Origin: CAYRUD01 sp964427425
GTDB lineage: Bacteria > Chlamydiota > Chlamydiia > Chlamydiales > FEN-1388
DNA: 64,000 nucleotides
Assembly: GCA_964427425.1 (NCBI GenBank)
Contig: CAYRUD010000012.1
Coordinates: 193,880-257,879, forward strand
Direction of reading: 5' to 3'
The notes beneath the pieces were generated by a model, which saw only the letters and a list, made by a program, of their open reading frames with translations, did no database searches and had not been told where the DNA came from. A program made the position numbers and the translations under genes. Position 1 is the stretch's first letter; each line of letters starts with the position of its first letter. Shown here piece after piece: positions 1 through 8,499 of the stretch.

Positions 1-1533
1 GATGGTGTTAAACTTCCCGCGAATCTCTATCTGCCAAAGAAAGACTCTAAAGAAAAGCTTCCTTGCATATTAGTTCGACATCCTTTGGGAAAGGATATGA
101 TAGATCCTGCGTGGCTTTCATTTGTCGATTCAGGATATGCTCTTGTTGTTCAATCTACACGTTCTTGCTGTGATGAAAGCGGAAAGTCAATCCCATACTT
201 AACAGATGGATGGTCTGATGATCGTCAACCAGCTGATGGTTATGATACTGTTCAGTGGATCGCCTCTAGTGATTTCTGTGATGGGAGTGTCTCAACGATT
301 GGAGTCTCTGCGACCGGGATCACCCAGTTTCTCTTAGCACCAGCATCTCCTCCAAACTTGCGTTGCCAATCAATTGAGATGGCGGCTCCTAGCATGTATC
401 AATATGCTATTTACCCTGGAGGACAATTTAGAAAAGAACAGGTTGAAGGTTGGTTGAAAGTCCATAAGCGCGATGTCTCAGTTGTTGACTGGCTTAAGGG
501 CAAATCACGCTATGATAATTTCTGGAGCCGTTTTAACGCGCTTGATTATGTTGATCAAGTTCGAGTTCCCCAACTCCATATTGGTGGCTGGTACGACATC
601 TTCCTTCAGGGAACTATTGATGCGTTTGTGGCTGGTCAAGAAATGTCTCACCATGCAGTAAGAAAACAGCATAGATTGATTATTGGCCCCTGGGGTCATA
701 TGTGGCGTTATACAGACTCTTTGGCAGACTCTCCATTGAGTGAAAAGCAAAAAAAACCTCCATATAATATCACGACGAAAGAGTGGCTCGATTTTCATGC
801 AAAGGGCGTGAAAAACATAGTCGCAGAGGCGCCACTTGTTCAATATTATGTTATGGGACCTTTCGAGGGGACTTCTAAGAAAGGTGATATTTGGAGAGTC
901 GCTGATTCATGGCCTATTGAAGGAGTAGAGTATCAGCGTTTTGCCCTTTCGAAAACGAATTCTCTTTTATTGAATCAAGATGTGCCAGAATCGGTAGTCT
1001 CATCATATAAAGTTCTCTTTACAGGGGCTTCCCCCGTTCCAACAATCGGTGGAAGAAATCTCTTTATACCAGATGGCCCAAGAGATATCTCGTCTATCGT
1101 CTCTCGCGATGATGTCGTCGTATTTGCATCCCAACCTCTTGATGACGATATTGAAGTAACCGGAAGGCTGTGGGCTAATCTTCATGTCGGAGATGTGATT
1201 CGTGAAAGAGATGTCTGCTTGAGACTCGTTGATATTGCCCCTTCTGGGAAGCACTATATCATCGCTGAAGGTGTAGCTCACGTTGCTCCAAAACCAGGCG
1301 AAGACCTTTCAAAGGGAAATAATGAGCCAAGGCTCGTTATCATCGACCTTTGGAGCACAAGTATGGTCTTTGCAAAAGGTCATAAAATTGGGCTCGTTGT
1401 AAGCGCGTCAAACTATCCTGCTTACGAAATCGCAGGCGATCAGTCTGAAGAAAAAAGCGTCGCTTTCACTGTTCATTCTTCAAAGCGACATCCTTCATAT
1501 CTGTCACTTCCAGTCATGAAAGACTCTAAATAG
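1..1533 (+). CDS. CocE/NonD family alpha/beta hydrolase, 5'-truncated by the window edge
   Basis: The frame is open from base 1 and begins inside the family's N-terminal strand (DGVKLPANLYLP), so the start lies outside the window. The family (Xaa-Pro dipeptidyl peptidase S15/CocE) hydrolyses esters or N-terminal peptides with a Ser-Asp-His triad. I see the nucleophile elbow GVSATG after a conserved WIA...DGSV stretch (about base 300), the Asp in GGWYD (about base 590) and the His in GPWGH (about base 700). A C-terminal jelly-roll domain follows (EVTGRLWANLHV, then VCLRLVDIAPSG). The N-terminal residues seen do not tell whether the protein is exported, and the substrate cannot be inferred. A strong hairpin terminator follows the stop. 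Identification of the family is secure; ester versus peptide specificity is open. Confidence 0.85.
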   Translation, partial: DGVKLPANLYLPKKDSKEKLPCILVRHPLGKDMIDPAWLSFVDSGYALVVQSTRSCCDESGKSIPYLTDGWSDDRQPADGYDTVQWIASSDFCDGSVSTIGVSATGITQFLLAPASPPNLRCQSIEMAAPSMYQYAIYPGGQFRKEQVEGWLKVHKRDVSVVDWLKGKSRYDNFWSRFNALDYVDQVRVPQLHIGGWYDIFLQGTIDAFVAGQEMSHHAVRKQHRLIIGPWGHMWRYTDSLADSPLSEKQKKPPYNITTKEWLDFHAKGVKNIVAEAPLVQYYVMGPFEGTSKKGDIWRVADSWPIEGVEYQRFALSKTNSLLLNQDVPESVVSSYKVLFTGASPVPTIGGRNLFIPDGPRDISSIVSRDDVVVFASQPLDDDIEVTGRLWANLHVGDVIRERDVCLRLVDIAPSGKHYIIAEGVAHVAPKPGEDLSKGNNEPRLVIIDLWSTSMVFAKGHKIGLVVSASNYPAYEIAGDQSEEKSVAFTVHSSKRHPSYLSLPVMKDSK

Positions 1534-1556
1534 TTTTTATCGATTTTCCCCTTCTT

Positions 1557-1603
1557 GAAGAGCTCAACTTTCTTTTATAAGAGAGTTGAGCTCTTCTATT
1601 TTT
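1557..1603 (+). terminator. Rho-independent terminator after the CocE-like gene
   Basis: A 13-bp perfect stem (arms 1557-1569 and 1584-1596) is followed by a T-rich stretch (TATTTTTC). It lies 24 bases after the stop at 1533. Confidence 0.8.
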
Positions 1604-1740
1604 CAAAGGGGCTAATCAGACAATTGAATATGCAATACTACTGGGTTATTTGTTTAATCGTTTATCAATGTAATAGCTTTTAACTATAAGATCTTGAAAC
1701 TGTTTTGAATTTGTTTAGATAAACAAAATTTGAATGTTGT

Positions 1741-2280
1741 CTATTGTTTATACATGCTTTTTGCAATTTTAAGTTTAATCTTTAGCGTCGCATCTTCAGA
1801 TAATGATTTTGTGCCATATTGCTCTTTGAATATGGAATCAATTGCTTTGGCTGCATCTGTGTCATTGTTACTCTCGAAAGTGACTATTTTCCAATCATGT
1901 TCCTCAAGTGAGCTATAGGGCATAAATTTGTTTTCCTGGCCGGTATAGAGACGTGCTATACGATCTGATCCGCCATGTTGTTTAAGTTCCCTTATCCAAT
2001 AAATCGCTGTTTGCACCAAAGGTATAGCTTCTAATGTTCCTGCGGCCATATTCCCTATGCCATGTTTAATGTGGGTCCATGAGTGTTTTAAGGGAGTCGG
2101 ATCTCTCTTTATGGCACATGGTATAGCGGTCAAAACACCGTAGGCTAAAGCAGTTATCCCTTGAGTAGCTCCAATCATAACTTTACCTATGCCAGCTAGA
2201 GTTCCAATAACTGGATAGGCAGAGGCATCGGAGAGAAGATTTTCTATTCCATTCATTGTCCTGTCTAAATTTAAACCCAT
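1741..2280 (-). CDS. Hypothetical protein with a Gly/Ala-rich hydrophobic N-terminal half
   Basis: This 179-residue protein is not recognised. Residues about 20-60 form two hydrophobic Gly/Ala-rich stretches (YPVIGTLAGIGKVMIGATQ, then a run ending in AIPCAI). A third amphipathic stretch around residues 80-100 ends in AIYWIREL. The pattern suggests hairpin membrane insertion or membrane association. The C-terminal half is polar and charged and looks like a small soluble domain. There is no cleavable signal peptide. The gene stands alone, convergent with the upstream hydrolase and divergent from the peroxiredoxin gene. In intracellular bacteria of this kind, paired hydrophobic segments are a feature of inclusion-membrane proteins, but I have no direct evidence of secretion. 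The start is the ATG at 2280. Confidence 0.6.
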   Translation of the reverse strand: MGLNLDRTMNGIENLLSDASAYPVIGTLAGIGKVMIGATQGITALAYGVLTAIPCAIKRDPTPLKHSWTHIKHGIGNMAAGTLEAIPLVQTAIYWIRELKQHGGSDRIARLYTGQENKFMPYSSLEEHDWKIVTFESNNDTDAAKAIDSIFKEQYGTKSLSEDATLKIKLKIAKSMYKQ

Positions 2281-2585
2281 GGTATCCTCGTATGACTAAA
2301 TAATATCTAGATTGAATAGACTTCGGGCTCTACAAGTAACCCAGTTAATTATCAAGTTTTAATTTAATCACGGATCGAACTGGTGTTCTCACTTTCGTGA
2401 TCAACTTAGGTTGCGATAAGTAAATCATCCTGCTTCCTGATTCGATATATCAAAGACAAACTTAGGAATTAAAAAATCGCTGGGAATGATCATTTTGTAA
2501 AAGAGAGAAAGTCTCATAATCCAGTATCCTAGTCCATATCGGTTCAAGGTATTATTAGCGTGAATATGGAGGTGTAAAAGGCACT
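2281..2585. other. Divergent intergenic region, regulatory by position
   Basis: These 305 bases separate a leftward unknown gene from the rightward peroxiredoxin gene, so both promoters should lie here. A good ribosome binding site (GGAGGTG, 2568-2574) precedes the peroxiredoxin ATG. I could not pick out convincing -35/-10 pairs or a redox-regulator operator, and I see no small gene. Confidence 0.4.
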
Positions 2586-3176
2586 ATGACAATGCTTATA
2601 GGTAATATTGCTCCTGATTTTTCAGCTCAGGCTGCTCAAAAAGGACAAGTTTTAGATGGTTTTTCCCTCTCGCAATTTCGAGGAAAGAAAGTAATATTCT
2701 TCTTCTATCCTCTTGATTTTACCTTCGTTTGCCCAACAGAGCTGTTGGCATTTCAGAAGAGACTGAAAGACTTTCAAAACAGAAATACTGTTGTTATCGG
2801 CTGCTCAGTTGACAGCGTTCACTCTCACTTAGCATGGCTTGATATGCCGCAAAGTAAGGGCGGAATCCAAGGAATTGAATATCCTCTCGTCTCGGATATC
2901 ACAAAAGAAATAGCAAAATCTTTTGGTGTTTTATCCCCCATGGGGCTTGCTTGGAGAGGCCTTTTCCTCATTGATGAGCAGGGTGTCGTTCGTCATATGC
3001 TCGTCAATGACCTTCCGCTAGGAAGAAATGTAGATGAGGCGCTGCGGATAGTTGATGCTTTGACCTTCTTCCAACAGCACGGAGAGGTGTGCCCTGCCAA
3101 CTGGAAGGTGGGAGAGAAAGGGATGGTAGCTTCGCGAGAAGGCGTTGAGCAATATTTTGCGCATTCTGCCCGATAA
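2586..3176 (+). CDS. Typical 2-Cys peroxiredoxin (AhpC/Prx1 family)
   Basis: Cytosolic thiol peroxidase that reduces hydrogen peroxide and organic hydroperoxides. The peroxidatic cysteine is in FTFVCPTEL (about residue 50) and the resolving cysteine in GEVCPANW (about residue 165), as in typical 2-Cys Prx. The length of 196 residues is normal. The region between the two Cys keeps the family's conserved LVSDIT stretch and a LFLIDEQGVVRH strand. No AhpF or dedicated reductase gene is adjacent, so recycling probably relies on thioredoxin encoded elsewhere. The gene is monocistronic: a ribosome binding site is placed 11 bases upstream and a bidirectional terminator follows directly. Confidence in function is high. 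Confidence 0.93.
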   Translation: MTMLIGNIAPDFSAQAAQKGQVLDGFSLSQFRGKKVIFFFYPLDFTFVCPTELLAFQKRLKDFQNRNTVVIGCSVDSVHSHLAWLDMPQSKGGIQGIEYPLVSDITKEIAKSFGVLSPMGLAWRGLFLIDEQGVVRHMLVNDLPLGRNVDEALRIVDALTFFQQHGEVCPANWKVGEKGMVASREGVEQYFAHSAR

Positions 3177-3182
3177 AAAATA

Positions 3183-3210
3183 AAGGCTCCTCTAAAGCGA
3201 GGAGCCTTTT
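3183..3210. terminator. Bidirectional terminator between the peroxiredoxin gene and eno
   Basis: A 10-bp perfect stem (3183-3192 with 3201-3210) has TTTT on the plus-strand side and a long T-run (TTTATTTTTT) on the minus-strand side. It serves both convergent genes. Confidence 0.8.
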
Positions 3211-3232
3211 GTAGTCGAAGAAGTAACCTCTT

Positions 3233-4543
3233 TTATGAGAGAGACATTTCTCTATTCGAGTCAAAATATCGGCTCGACGATCCTGCCATAGCTTCAATGA
3301 TTAAAAGTCTATTGTATTTAGAAAGTCTTTCGCTTCGGCAAGGAGCTCCTGTCTTAATTTGTCCGCAACCGAGAGCAACAGCGAGGTCTGCAATAAAGCT
3401 GTCTTCCGTTTCTCCTGAGCGGTGTGATACGACTGTTCTCCAACCTGCTCTTCTCGCTTTTTGAATAGCGTCTATAGTTTCTGTAAGGGATCCGATCTGA
3501 TTTGGCTTAATTAAAATCGCATTTGCGCTGCGTTCTTTAATTCCTCGATCAAGGAAGAGGGGATTTGTTACAAAGATATCATCTCCGACAAGCTGGACCT
3601 TTGTCCCGAGTCTTTGAGTCAGGAGTTTCCAGCCTGCCCAGTCATTCTCTGCAAGGCCATCCTCAATCGAGTCTATAGGATACGTTTTTACTAAATGATC
3701 GAGATAGCTAATCTGCTCTTCAGAGGAGCGTTTTTTCCAATCTGGGCTATTTTTAAGTTTCTTCTTTTTCTCGATATAGCAGCGTGATTGCTCGTCATAG
3801 AGCTCAGAGGCTGCGCAATCAAGACCAATGGAGATATCATGTCCAGGTTTGAATCCAGCAAGAGTGATCGCCTCCATGATAAGATCGAGTGTCTCTTCAT
3901 CGGAGGAGAGGTTTGGAGCAAAGCCTCCTTCGTCTCCAACTCCTGTTGCGAGTCCCTTCTTTTTCAAAATAGATTTCAATGAATGGTAGACTTCAGCTCC
4001 CCATCTAATAGCATCTTTAAAAGATTGGGCAGCATGAGGTCGGATCATGAATTCTTGAAAGTCTATGCTGTTATCTGCGTGTGCTCCGCCATTAATGATG
4101 TTGAGCATAGGACATGGAAGGAGCGCTCGCTGAGATCCTCCTATGTATTGATATAATTCCATATTAGAGGCTTGAGCTGCAGCTTTCGCGACAGCTAAAG
4201 AAACGCCTAAGATGGCATTTGCTCCAAGACGGGATTTGTTATGAGTTCCATCCAGTGCAATCATGGCGAGATCAATTTCGGCTTGGTTAAATGGCGATCT
4301 ACCTTGCAAGAGAGCATTGATCTCTCCATTGACATTAGAGACAGCTTCTAAGACCCCTTTCCCATTATAGCGTGATTTATCACCATCGCGTTTTTCTACA
4401 GCTTCGTGTGTTCCTGTAGAGGCGCCTGAAGGAACGGCGGCAGATCCTTTTATTCCATTACTGAGAGTAACCGTCACTGAAACCGTTGGATTTCCTCTTG
4501 AATCAAGAATTTCGTATCCTTGAATTGATTGGATTGAGACCAT
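3233..4543 (-). CDS. eno: Enolase (phosphopyruvate hydratase)
   Basis: Interconverts 2-phosphoglycerate and phosphoenolpyruvate in cytosolic glycolysis and binds two Mg2+. The N-terminal signature (GYEILDSRGNPTV), the loop SGASTGTHEA, the metal site region (LVGDDIFVTNP), the catalytic Lys region (LIKPNQIGS) and the motif SHRSGETED are all present. I start the protein at the ATG at 4543, which follows an AGGAG site. A longer frame to 4591 would add 16 residues absent from the family. The length of 436 residues is normal. In classical Chlamydia, eno sits next to trpS and uvrB; here those two lie about 30 kb away, so the cluster has been split. Identification is certain. Confidence 0.97.
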   Translation of the reverse strand: MVSIQSIQGYEILDSRGNPTVSVTVTLSNGIKGSAAVPSGASTGTHEAVEKRDGDKSRYNGKGVLEAVSNVNGEINALLQGRSPFNQAEIDLAMIALDGTHNKSRLGANAILGVSLAVAKAAAQASNMELYQYIGGSQRALLPCPMLNIINGGAHADNSIDFQEFMIRPHAAQSFKDAIRWGAEVYHSLKSILKKKGLATGVGDEGGFAPNLSSDEETLDLIMEAITLAGFKPGHDISIGLDCAASELYDEQSRCYIEKKKKLKNSPDWKKRSSEEQISYLDHLVKTYPIDSIEDGLAENDWAGWKLLTQRLGTKVQLVGDDIFVTNPLFLDRGIKERSANAILIKPNQIGSLTETIDAIQKARRAGWRTVVSHRSGETEDSFIADLAVALGCGQIKTGAPCRSERLSKYNRLLIIEAMAGSSSRYFDSNREMSLS

Positions 4544-4829
4544 GGAGACTCCTCTTTCTTCTCTCACATGAAAATTATTTAGAAACAACAATCATTCCCT
4601 ATATCATTTTTTTCTGAATTCAACAGGCGAAAAATTGTCATTTTCATCTGTTGCACTGCATTTTGAGCAGATGGTAGACTATTAGCTCTTTTTTGTTTCA
4701 CTCTACCTTGTTTTTAATAAAGCCATTATACGGGCATAGTCGATTACGAGAAAAGACAGGGAGGAGAGACGAGAAAAATTCTTTTTTTATCTCTTTTGGT
4801 TCAGATCAAAAGAAACTATAGGCGTTATT

Positions 4830-5696
4830 ATGAAAATAGCTTCAGGGGCTACCCCACGACCGCTTCTCGATATTCTTGTCGAAGCTTTTCCAGATTCCTC
4901 TAAAACAACCATCCGCTCTTGGATTAAGGTAGGTCGTATCAAGGTCAATGGCAAAGTGGAAGAAAAGCCTAGTGCTGTTGTTGCTCCAGAATCGACAGTA
5001 GAGTTTTTGCCAAAGCCAAACCCGCGTAGTGGACCTGTTGAGATTGTGTATGAAGACAAAGATGTCGTCGTTATCTATAAGCCTTCTGGCCTTACAAGCG
5101 TTGCAACAGATTACGATAGAGAAGCTTCAGCGCATGCCTGGGTTAAAAGGAGATATCCTGGCACATATGTTTATGTGATCCATCGATTGGATCAACAGAC
5201 TTCTGGATTGATGATGTTCGCGCTCACTGAGCCTGCTTATCACTTTCTTAAAGAAGAGCTGAAAGAGCGCCGTGTACGACGAATCTACTCAGCCGTCGTT
5301 GAGGGACAGCTTGAAGGAAGCGGCGCATGGGAAGATTATTTAATTGAAAATGAGACAACCTATACTGTTCGAGTCGCTTCACCTCAAGAAAAAGCTAAAG
5401 CGATGAAGGCCGAAATGCAATGGAAGAGTATCCTTGTTGGTGAGAGATACTCACTTCTCGAGTGTAAGCTTAAAACAGGAAAGAAAAATCAAATCCGAGT
5501 ACAAGCTGCAGCTCGAGGGTTCCCAGTCGCTGGAGATAAAAAATACGGGGCAACTTTCTCGCTCAAAGAAGTCTTTAATGATCGAATTTGTCTCCATGCG
5601 AAAGAGCTCTCTTTTACACATCCATCTACCGGCAAGCCTATGGTGTTCACTTGCCCTGAGCCTGAATTCTTCTCGTCTCTCGTTCAATTTAGCTAA
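4830..5696 (+). CDS. RluA-family pseudouridine synthase with S4 domain
   Basis: Isomerises uridine to pseudouridine in rRNA or tRNA. An N-terminal S4-type RNA-binding domain (LLDILVEAFP to IKVNGK, residues about 10-50) is followed by the catalytic domain. The catalytic Asp is in VIHRLDQQTSG. The family strand VVVIYKPSGL and the C-terminal GKKNQIRVQAA segment are also present. The length of 288 residues fits RluC/RluD-like enzymes. The target uridine cannot be decided from sequence alone. It is transcribed alone; the next gene starts 270 bases downstream after a hairpin. Confidence 0.9.
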   Translation: MKIASGATPRPLLDILVEAFPDSSKTTIRSWIKVGRIKVNGKVEEKPSAVVAPESTVEFLPKPNPRSGPVEIVYEDKDVVVIYKPSGLTSVATDYDREASAHAWVKRRYPGTYVYVIHRLDQQTSGLMMFALTEPAYHFLKEELKERRVRRIYSAVVEGQLEGSGAWEDYLIENETTYTVRVASPQEKAKAMKAEMQWKSILVGERYSLLECKLKTGKKNQIRVQAAARGFPVAGDKKYGATFSLKEVFNDRICLHAKELSFTHPSTGKPMVFTCPEPEFFSSLVQFS

Positions 5697-5705
5697 TGGA
5701 TAAAA

Positions 5706-5726
5706 GCCTCCCCTTAGTAGGGGAGC
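5706..5726 (+). terminator. Possible hairpin terminator after the pseudouridine synthase gene
   Basis: GC-rich inverted repeat (GCCTCCCC with AGGGGAGCGC, loop of a few bases) just after the stop. It lacks a clean T-run on either strand, so termination is plausible rather than certain. Confidence 0.4.
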
Positions 5727-5965
5727 GCTCTTCAATAGGGTCTATCTCTTTCTCTTGACTTGCTCCAATAAAAAAAAATCTGTACTCTCCGGAAAAAGAC
5801 ATCATACAGCTCACTCTCTTGTGTCCGTTTCCGAGGCATGAAATGATCTTGCTCTTCTTTGTTAACGGTACCTATAACAATATAGAGGAACTAATAGAGG
5901 TCTTTAGCGTTCCTTCATAAGTATGAAGGATAATCCGTTGAATCTTAGGAATATGGGGCAATTTT

Positions 5966-6568
5966 ATGTCCGCTGAATCGACAAAAGGCGATATGCAGGA
6001 GGCAGACCGTCCCCTAGAGTGCAGTGAATGCAAAAAGCCGCCTCATGTTTGCTATACCGAGCTACAGCACCCTTCTTCTTCGATACACAAGGTTATCATG
6101 TGTAACGATTGCCCTGTTCTCAAAAGAAAACTTCATGGGCAGGGATCGACTCTCGGGGAGACGACAGTTTCATGCGAAACGGCAAAAAAAATGTCATCTA
6201 TTCCTCAAGATGGATCAACGTGCCTTTGTTGTGGAGGATGCGGGTTAAGCCAAGACGAAATTCGAATGGGGTCTCTTCTCGGGTGCCCTCTTTGCTATGA
6301 GATTTTCTATGAGGATATTATTGATGAACTGGTGGCTTTAGAGAAAATCCCGACAAAGACTGCTCATATTCGTAAGTCCGGATCTTTACACACTGGAAGA
6401 AGGCCAAACAGCGCTCATGAAGGAGACCTTTCCTTTAAATTAGTCGCGCTTCATGAGGCTCTCCATGAAACTTTAGGTCGTGAAGATTATGAGCAAGCGG
6501 CTTGGCTGAGAGATCAAATCAAGCAACTGACCGAACAAAAAGAAAACCAAACGAATTCAAATGGCTGA
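5966..6568 (+). CDS. mcsA: McsA-like zinc-binding activator protein with UVR motif
   Basis: In Firmicutes McsA activates the arginine kinase McsB and works with the CtsR/ClpC stress system. This 200-residue protein has four Cys pairs consistent with zinc fingers: CSECKK, CNDCPV, CLCCGGC and CPLCYE. It ends with a UvrB/UvrC-type helical motif (LHETLGREDYEQAAWLRDQI) that contacts Clp ATPases in relatives. The stop overlaps the start of the kinase-like gene by 8 bases, so the two are translationally coupled. Linkage of these two genes is common in Chlamydiae. Without a CtsR in view, its regulatory role here is inferred from the family. Confidence 0.85.
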   Translation: MSAESTKGDMQEADRPLECSECKKPPHVCYTELQHPSSSIHKVIMCNDCPVLKRKLHGQGSTLGETTVSCETAKKMSSIPQDGSTCLCCGGCGLSQDEIRMGSLLGCPLCYEIFYEDIIDELVALEKIPTKTAHIRKSGSLHTGRRPNSAHEGDLSFKLVALHEALHETLGREDYEQAAWLRDQIKQLTEQKENQTNSNG

Positions 6569-7664
6569 AAAACGTCGTCAAACTTCTCCCCAAGTTCCTT
6601 ATGCTTTCCAATCATCATGGGGAGAAAGTAATAATTCAATTTGGCTCGCAACGACTCTGACATTGCATCGCAATATTGATAAGTTTCACTTTCCACACAA
6701 GCTTGACTTAAGCAGGCTGGAATCAGTTGCGACCCTTGTCAAGAATACGTGTGAGGGATCATCCGCATTTGATGCAGCATCATTTACAGCTCTCCATCTC
6801 AATGAGTGCAGTCCATCTGAGCGCGACTATCTTTTCGAACATTTCCTTATTTTTGAGCCATTAAAAGGAAACGGAAAAGGATGCGAGATTCTTTTCGATA
6901 ATCATGCTGAGGTTTCTGTCTGCGTGAATTTCTCGGATCATATCCAGCTCCACTGGCTTGACTTAAGTGGCGAGCTTGAGAAAAAGTTCGAAAAGCTTGT
7001 GCAGCTAGAACAGTATATAGAAAAAAAACTCTCGTACGCGTATTCAGAACGTTTTGGCTTCTTGACAAGCGATGCTGCTAGATCAGGAACAGGTCTTCTT
7101 CTTCGCGCGTATATTCATGTGCCTGCACTCATTTTTGCTGAATCATTTGAGAGCTCTTTTGAGGAGGAGCGCGAGGAGATCATTGATTTCTCTGGAATTC
7201 AAGGATCAAAGGATGAATTAATTGGAGATATAGCGGTTCTCTTTAATCGATGGACTCTCGGGGTAACAGAAGAGATGATTATGTCCTCTCTTCGTACTGA
7301 AGTTGCAAAATTAGAAAGTCGTGAGCAGGTGATTCGCAAGAAAATCCTTCAAGAGAAAGACTCGCGAGTCATTGATAAGATAAGCCGAGCTCTTGGCCTT
7401 GCTAAGCATTCATTCTCAATTGATACAACTGAGGCACTCAAAGTGTTGAGCATGATTAAATTTGGAGTAGAACTCGGTTGGATTAAAGGTGCTGATGTCA
7501 TCGATATTAATAGACTTCTTCTCCAATGCCGTCGGTCACACCTTCTCGAAGCGATGTCTCATTCTTCAAAAGAATCACTTACCGCAAATCAAGAGGTTAT
7601 TTATCAATTACGCGCTCAGTTTCTTCGCTCAGCCGCGGAGAAGTTAAACCTCGATGTTAAATAA
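6561..7664 (+). CDS. mcsB: McsB-like protein arginine kinase homologue, active site apparently degenerate
   Basis: This 367-residue protein aligns along its length with McsB (ATP:guanido phosphotransferase fold). Shared landmarks are the GTGL loop, the VHVPAL-type strand (YIHVPAL) and the C-terminal TLGVTEEMI helix. Key residues have changed. The nucleotide-binding SxRxR region reads WLATTLTLHRN and has lost both Arg. The NEEDH catalytic loop reads VNFSDH and has lost both Glu. The Cys of the usual SCPTN loop is Asp (TSDAARSGTG). I infer a pseudokinase or phospho-arginine binder rather than an active kinase. As far as I recall, other chlamydial homologues are similarly divergent. It overlaps mcsA by 8 bases and ends before a hairpin. 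Confidence 0.8.
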   Translation: MAEKRRQTSPQVPYAFQSSWGESNNSIWLATTLTLHRNIDKFHFPHKLDLSRLESVATLVKNTCEGSSAFDAASFTALHLNECSPSERDYLFEHFLIFEPLKGNGKGCEILFDNHAEVSVCVNFSDHIQLHWLDLSGELEKKFEKLVQLEQYIEKKLSYAYSERFGFLTSDAARSGTGLLLRAYIHVPALIFAESFESSFEEEREEIIDFSGIQGSKDELIGDIAVLFNRWTLGVTEEMIMSSLRTEVAKLESREQVIRKKILQEKDSRVIDKISRALGLAKHSFSIDTTEALKVLSMIKFGVELGWIKGADVIDINRLLLQCRRSHLLEAMSHSSKESLTANQEVIYQLRAQFLRSAAEKLNLDVK

Positions 7665-7668
7665 ATCC

Positions 7669-7696
7669 TAGCTCCCTTATTGAAGAGGGGGCTAGC
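7669..7696. terminator. Hairpin between convergent mcsB and the hydrolase gene
   Basis: A 10-bp stem (CTAGCTCCCT with AGGGGGCTAG, one G-T pair, 8-base loop) lies in the 34-base gap between two converging genes. It has only a weak T-tract, so it is probably a modest bidirectional terminator. Confidence 0.5.
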
Positions 7697-7698
7697 AA

Positions 7699-8355
7699 TT
7701 AATCCAATCTTAGAAGCTTTTCAATCCACTTCTTCTCCTCTCGAAGAAAAGAGGTCTCACCATGCCCTGGGAATATTTTAAGAGGCCTCCTATCTTCCTT
7801 CATTTGAATAAGCTGTTGTAAAGACTCTTTCATCGCCTCAGGGCTAGATGTCGGGAAAGAGATATTTCCATAAGTTCCTTTAAAGAGCGTGTCCCCTGTA
7901 AAAAGTATAGATGCTTCTTCATGGAGAAAGCATGAGCTTCCAGGAGAGTGCCCAGGAGTATGAATAACTTTGAAGCTCTCTTTGCCAAGAGGCAGTACGT
8001 CGCCATGGCGGAACAGATGAGTAGGGATGCTTGGATTGATCGGAAAATAGAGCGGCAATCCATCAGCTCCAGGATTTATCACATTTTCTTCATCAAACAC
8101 ATGGACATAGAGAGGCAAGAGTGTCTCTTTTGAGTGTCCCTTTTGAAGTGCGTGGGCATCAGCTATATGATCCCAGTGCGAGTGAGTAAGCCATATTGCT
8201 GTTAAACTTAAATTTTTTTCCCGCAAAAAACTGTCGATTAGACTTGCACTCCCATGAGATGGATCGATAATAGAGGCTATTTTCTCATGATCTGTAAAGA
8301 CAACGTACGTATTGGTGAGAAAAGGACCAGAAGTGATTGTGTGAATGTGTATCAT
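7699..8355 (-). CDS. Metallo-beta-lactamase-fold hydrolase (glyoxalase II-like)
   Basis: Cytosolic zinc hydrolase of the glyoxalase II/YcbL-type group; members cleave thioesters such as S-lactoylglutathione. The signature THSHWDH (metal ligands), HTPGHSPGS, FTGDTLFKG and the final FPGHGETS are all present in the right order. The length of 218 residues matches the short single-domain group that lacks the C-terminal helical domain of classical GloB. It therefore could act on another thioester or persulfide. It is convergent with mcsB and has no functional partner nearby. Family call is firm and substrate is unknown. Confidence 0.9.
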   Translation of the reverse strand: MIHIHTITSGPFLTNTYVVFTDHEKIASIIDPSHGSASLIDSFLREKNLSLTAIWLTHSHWDHIADAHALQKGHSKETLLPLYVHVFDEENVINPGADGLPLYFPINPSIPTHLFRHGDVLPLGKESFKVIHTPGHSPGSSCFLHEEASILFTGDTLFKGTYGNISFPTSSPEAMKESLQQLIQMKEDRRPLKIFPGHGETSFLREEKKWIEKLLRLD

Positions 8356-8499
8356 GTAGCTTTACTCTCTCTATCTACCGCTTAATTAGTATATCTTTTC
8401 GACCATGAAATAGTATAGATTGATCTGAGAAAATCCAGGTGTTGTCAAGCAGTTTGACATCCCCCTTCTTTAGATTTAGTGACAAGAGAAATTGACCTT

